Of a stretch of DNA of 64,000 nt, positions 62,006 through 64,000 are shown piece by piece; position 1 is the stretch's first letter; every line of letters starts with the position of its first letter. The stretch comes from Chryseobacterium jejuense (GTDB lineage: Bacteria > Bacteroidota > Bacteroidia > Flavobacteriales > Weeksellaceae). The stretch spans positions 523,978 through 587,977 of the forward strand of contig NZ_FNEG01000003.1 in NCBI RefSeq assembly GCF_900100075.1, given 5' to 3'. The notes under the pieces are model-generated. The model was not told the origin of the DNA. It saw only the letters and a list, made by a program, of their open reading frames with translations, and did no database searches. The translations under genes were made by a program, and so were the position numbers.

Positions 62006-62269
62006 AAAAATAATTTTACTAACTGAGATCTAAGGTAAGGAATATTGTGCTGTAGAACCATTCAAAATACCCATATGATCTATAGTTATTATAAATGAAA
62101 AAGCCGATGGTTCCTCGATTATTCTCTAACGCTTTTTAAAAAAACATCTTTATTCAAAAGTTATAATATGACTGTTGAATTAAACGCAAAGACGCAAGTT
62201 TAATCTATGTTGTGTATTTTTTTAAGGCGCAAGAAAATCAAAGATTTTCAGCTAGAGTACACTTTTTTT

Positions 62270-62738
62270 TGCCACAAATGCACGAATGCTTTCTATGATG
62301 ACTTGAATTAGACTTTTTTTTACATAACTGAAATTTAGCATGCCGTTTGTCATTGACCAAAACATGCTAAAAGTTGTTTTCTGGTGCAATATTCTATGTG
62401 CCTATGTGGTAAAAAAATTAAACCACATAGGCACAATAGGTTTTATGCATACATAAAAATCATTCGTGCATTCGTGGCGATTATAAAAAACATCCGCGTA
62501 ATCAGCAAAATCTACGAGAGCGTTTATTACTTTTCAACCTGAGGCGTTTCAATAACAGCTGCCGCAATACTCTATGTGGCTATGTGGTAAAAATTAAACC
62601 ACATAGGCATAATAGGTTTTATGCATACATAAAAATCATTCGTGCATTGGTGGCGATTATAAAAGCATCTGCGTAATCAGCAAAATCTGTGAGAGTATTT
62701 ATTATTTTTCAACCTGTGGAATTTCAATAGCAGTAAGC
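62270..62738. repeat. Palindromic and ~176 bp direct repeats, reaching into the next gene
   Basis: The gap 62006-62701 is built from dispersed repeats. GCCACAAATGCACGAATG (62270-) faces ATTCGTGCATTCGTGGC (62462-). GCCTATGTGGT and ACCACATAGGC form a stem at 62399-62432. The stretch 62386-62563 is repeated directly at 62564-62738 with a period of ~176 bp, and the second copy covers the last ~12 codons of the gene at 62702. Upstream of 62270 only a weak TTTAGCATG/CATGCTAAA stem (62334-62371) and AT-rich sequence are seen. Confidence 0.75.
62527..62565 (-). pseudogene. Duplicated tail of the downstream gene
   Basis: In copy 1 of the direct repeat, the minus strand reads AAAVIETPQVEK and stop, against LTAIEIPQVEK and stop at the end of the gene at 62702. 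It is a fragment of about 13 codons without a start, left by the ~176 bp duplication. Confidence 0.6.
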
Positions 62739-64000
62739 ATTTGTTTATATTCCTGCAGCTGATGATTAATCCTTTGCAATCCCTGTTTAAAGAATAAAGA
62801 TGTATTAAATAATTGGTGGTAATACTCTACTCCTTCCAGCATATTTTTTCTGAAAGCATTCCATTTTTTTGTTTGCGAATGCGTAATCTGCTGGGTTGAG
62901 TCTGTTATTTCTTTCTTCAGATAATCAACATACATTTTCAGCTCGTTAATAAACATATTAGGACGGCTGCTATCAGACAAAATGTTGGTAGAACCATAAA
63001 TATGTTTTACCATTTCAGAGAGGGAAACTTCTTTATCAAAAAATGCAATATTAGGTCCCGGACAGATCACAACGCCCTGTTTTTCTCCTTTAATCTCCAT
63101 TCCCTGTTCCATATAAGCGGAATTGACAAGCCCAACACAAAGGCAGGCTTTATCTGTGATTTCAGCTTTTTTCTTCTCAAACTCTTTTTCTGAAAGTATT
63201 TCTTTTTGAGTGTACAGTTCATTCAGTTTAATGTCCTGATATTTTTTGGAAGCTGTACAAGTTCCTTCAGGAGAATATTCTTTGCTTAATGCTAACAGTT
63301 TCTTTGGACATGAACTTCCATATTTTCCTTTGGCTTCTTTTTGGTTCTTCAATAACTCATTAGAGGTTCCTTTTATGGTATTGAAAGGCACTCCCAAAGG
63401 AGAAATCTGGCTCAGATAGAAGTCTTTTTCTTTAGCTTTTAATAGTAAATTTCTTGTTTCAGTATCTACGGAAGTGGCTTCGGGAACTAATAAAAATGGT
63501 GATCCCCATCCTACACTGTCTACACTGTAGGTGCTCAACAAAAAATTATGTTCTTCAGAGGTTCCTACCCCGCCCTGTACGGTAATTTTCATTTCTAGGG
63601 GCTGAGACAGTACAGGTTTTCCCTTCTGTTCTAAAGCATTGTTCATTAGCGTATGGGCAGATTGTATCAGATCATTTTTCTTCTGTCTGAATTCTTCCAT
63701 AATAGGCCCTAAAAGCATTCCTTCTGTCGCAAATGCATGACCACCACAATTCAATCCGGATTCTATTCTATATTCCGATACCCACAACCCTTTTTTCGCC
63801 AGAAAGTTTCCTTGAATCATCGCAGAACGGAAATCACTTACTTTAAGAATGATTTTCTTTTTCAGATGTCCGTTTTCATTGGGATAAAAATCATCAAACT
63901 CCTCCATATAACTGTACAAACGAGGATTCATCCCTGCTGAAAGCACCATAGAAGAAGATAATTTACTGTTGGCAAAACCACGGAGTGAGGCATGTGCATC
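62702..64000 (-). CDS. Unknown protein, possibly a TIM-barrel flavoprotein (5' end outside window)
   Basis: The frame stays open through the window edge (17 further codons upstream of the ATG at 63949 read DAHASLRGFANSKLSSS), so the true start lies beyond 64000. The visible ~430 residues contain GLNCGGHAFATEGMLLG, ITVQGGVGTSEEHNFLLSTY and SVGWGSPFLLVPEAT, which recall the phosphate-binding end of FMN-dependent TIM barrels such as glutamate-synthase or nitronate-monooxygenase-like proteins. Several cysteines follow (SSCPKK, GTCTAS, ACLCVGL, VICPGP) and could hold a metal cluster. The C-terminal ~100 residues are helical and charged. Family assignment is tentative. The 3' tail is duplicated downstream. 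Confidence 0.55.
   Translation of the reverse strand, partial: DAHASLRGFANSKLSSSMVLSAGMNPRLYSYMEEFDDFYPNENGHLKKKIILKVSDFRSAMIQGNFLAKKGLWVSEYRIESGLNCGGHAFATEGMLLGPIMEEFRQKKNDLIQSAHTLMNNALEQKGKPVLSQPLEMKITVQGGVGTSEEHNFLLSTYSVDSVGWGSPFLLVPEATSVDTETRNLLLKAKEKDFYLSQISPLGVPFNTIKGTSNELLKNQKEAKGKYGSSCPKKLLALSKEYSPEGTCTASKKYQDIKLNELYTQKEILSEKEFEKKKAEITDKACLCVGLVNSAYMEQGMEIKGEKQGVVICPGPNIAFFDKEVSLSEMVKHIYGSTNILSDSSRPNMFINELKMYVDYLKKEITDSTQQITHSQTKKWNAFRKNMLEGVEYYHQLFNTSLFFKQGLQRINHQLQEYKQMLTAIEIPQVEK

Overview
The window is about 64 kb of AT-rich chromosome from a Bacteroidota bacterium of the family Weeksellaceae, most like Chryseobacterium. I infer this from the protein families (SusC/SusD pair, type IX secretion C-terminal domains, many TonB-dependent receptors, LytTR/LytS pair), from a TTG-N22-TAnnTTTG promoter, and from the many short dispersed palindromic repeats between genes. 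No database was searched. I see no rRNA, tRNA, CRISPR array, insertion sequence or phage gene.

Layout. 0-3.2 kb: a GNAT acetyltransferase, an unknown gene, then nearly 2 kb without a conventional gene, built of three tandem copies of a ~600 bp repeat rich in inverted repeats. 3.2-17.4 kb (minus strand): a complete assimilatory sulfate reduction locus. Its order from the promoter is APS reductase (cysH), cysD, cysN, cysE, cysK, uroporphyrinogen-III methyltransferase, cysJ, cysI, a TonB-dependent receptor, and a siroheme-synthase/TSUP-transporter fusion. An Rrf2-type regulator lies upstream, an inverted repeat covers the cysH promoter, and a tiny MCMCC reading frame precedes the receptor gene. 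17.5-23 kb: an AraC regulator, a polysaccharide deacetylase with DoxX, a GNAT, a secreted M43 metalloprotease with a T9SS tail, and two short gene remnants.

23.2-32.6 kb: a collagen-peptide/hydroxyproline locus. One operon encodes the four steps that turn trans-4-hydroxyproline into 2-oxoglutarate (epimerase, D-amino-acid oxidoreductase, DHDPS-like deaminase, semialdehyde dehydrogenase). An AraC regulator follows, and divergent to it are Xaa-Pro aminopeptidase and dipeptidyl peptidase IV. 32.6-36.2 kb: a lipocalin-like protein, two convergent DNA glycosylases, an SMR exporter and a serine beta-lactamase-family lipoprotein flanked by two near-identical hairpins. 36.6-43.2 kb: a SusD/SusC nutrient importer with a LytS/LytTR two-component system. 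43.3-49.3 kb: DoxX-like protein, rhodanese-like and TlpA-like proteins, a SUKH protein with an L7/L12-like tail, a flavoprotein dehydrogenase and a short-chain dehydrogenase.

49.4-58.9 kb (minus strand): a secreted seven-repeat T9SS protein, then an envelope cluster of PAP2 phosphatase, TonB-dependent receptor, four-fold-repeat membrane protein, TSUP transporter and OmpR/EnvZ-type two-component system. 59-64 kb: a ClC channel, an aldo/keto reductase, a repeat-rich gap and a large gene cut by the window end, whose 3' tail is duplicated downstream of itself.

The least ordinary items are the triple 600 bp repeat with nested stems and a conserved 19-codon frame, the MCMCC leader frame, the siroheme-synthase/TSUP fusion, the SUKH-L7/L12 fusion and the gene-tail duplication.
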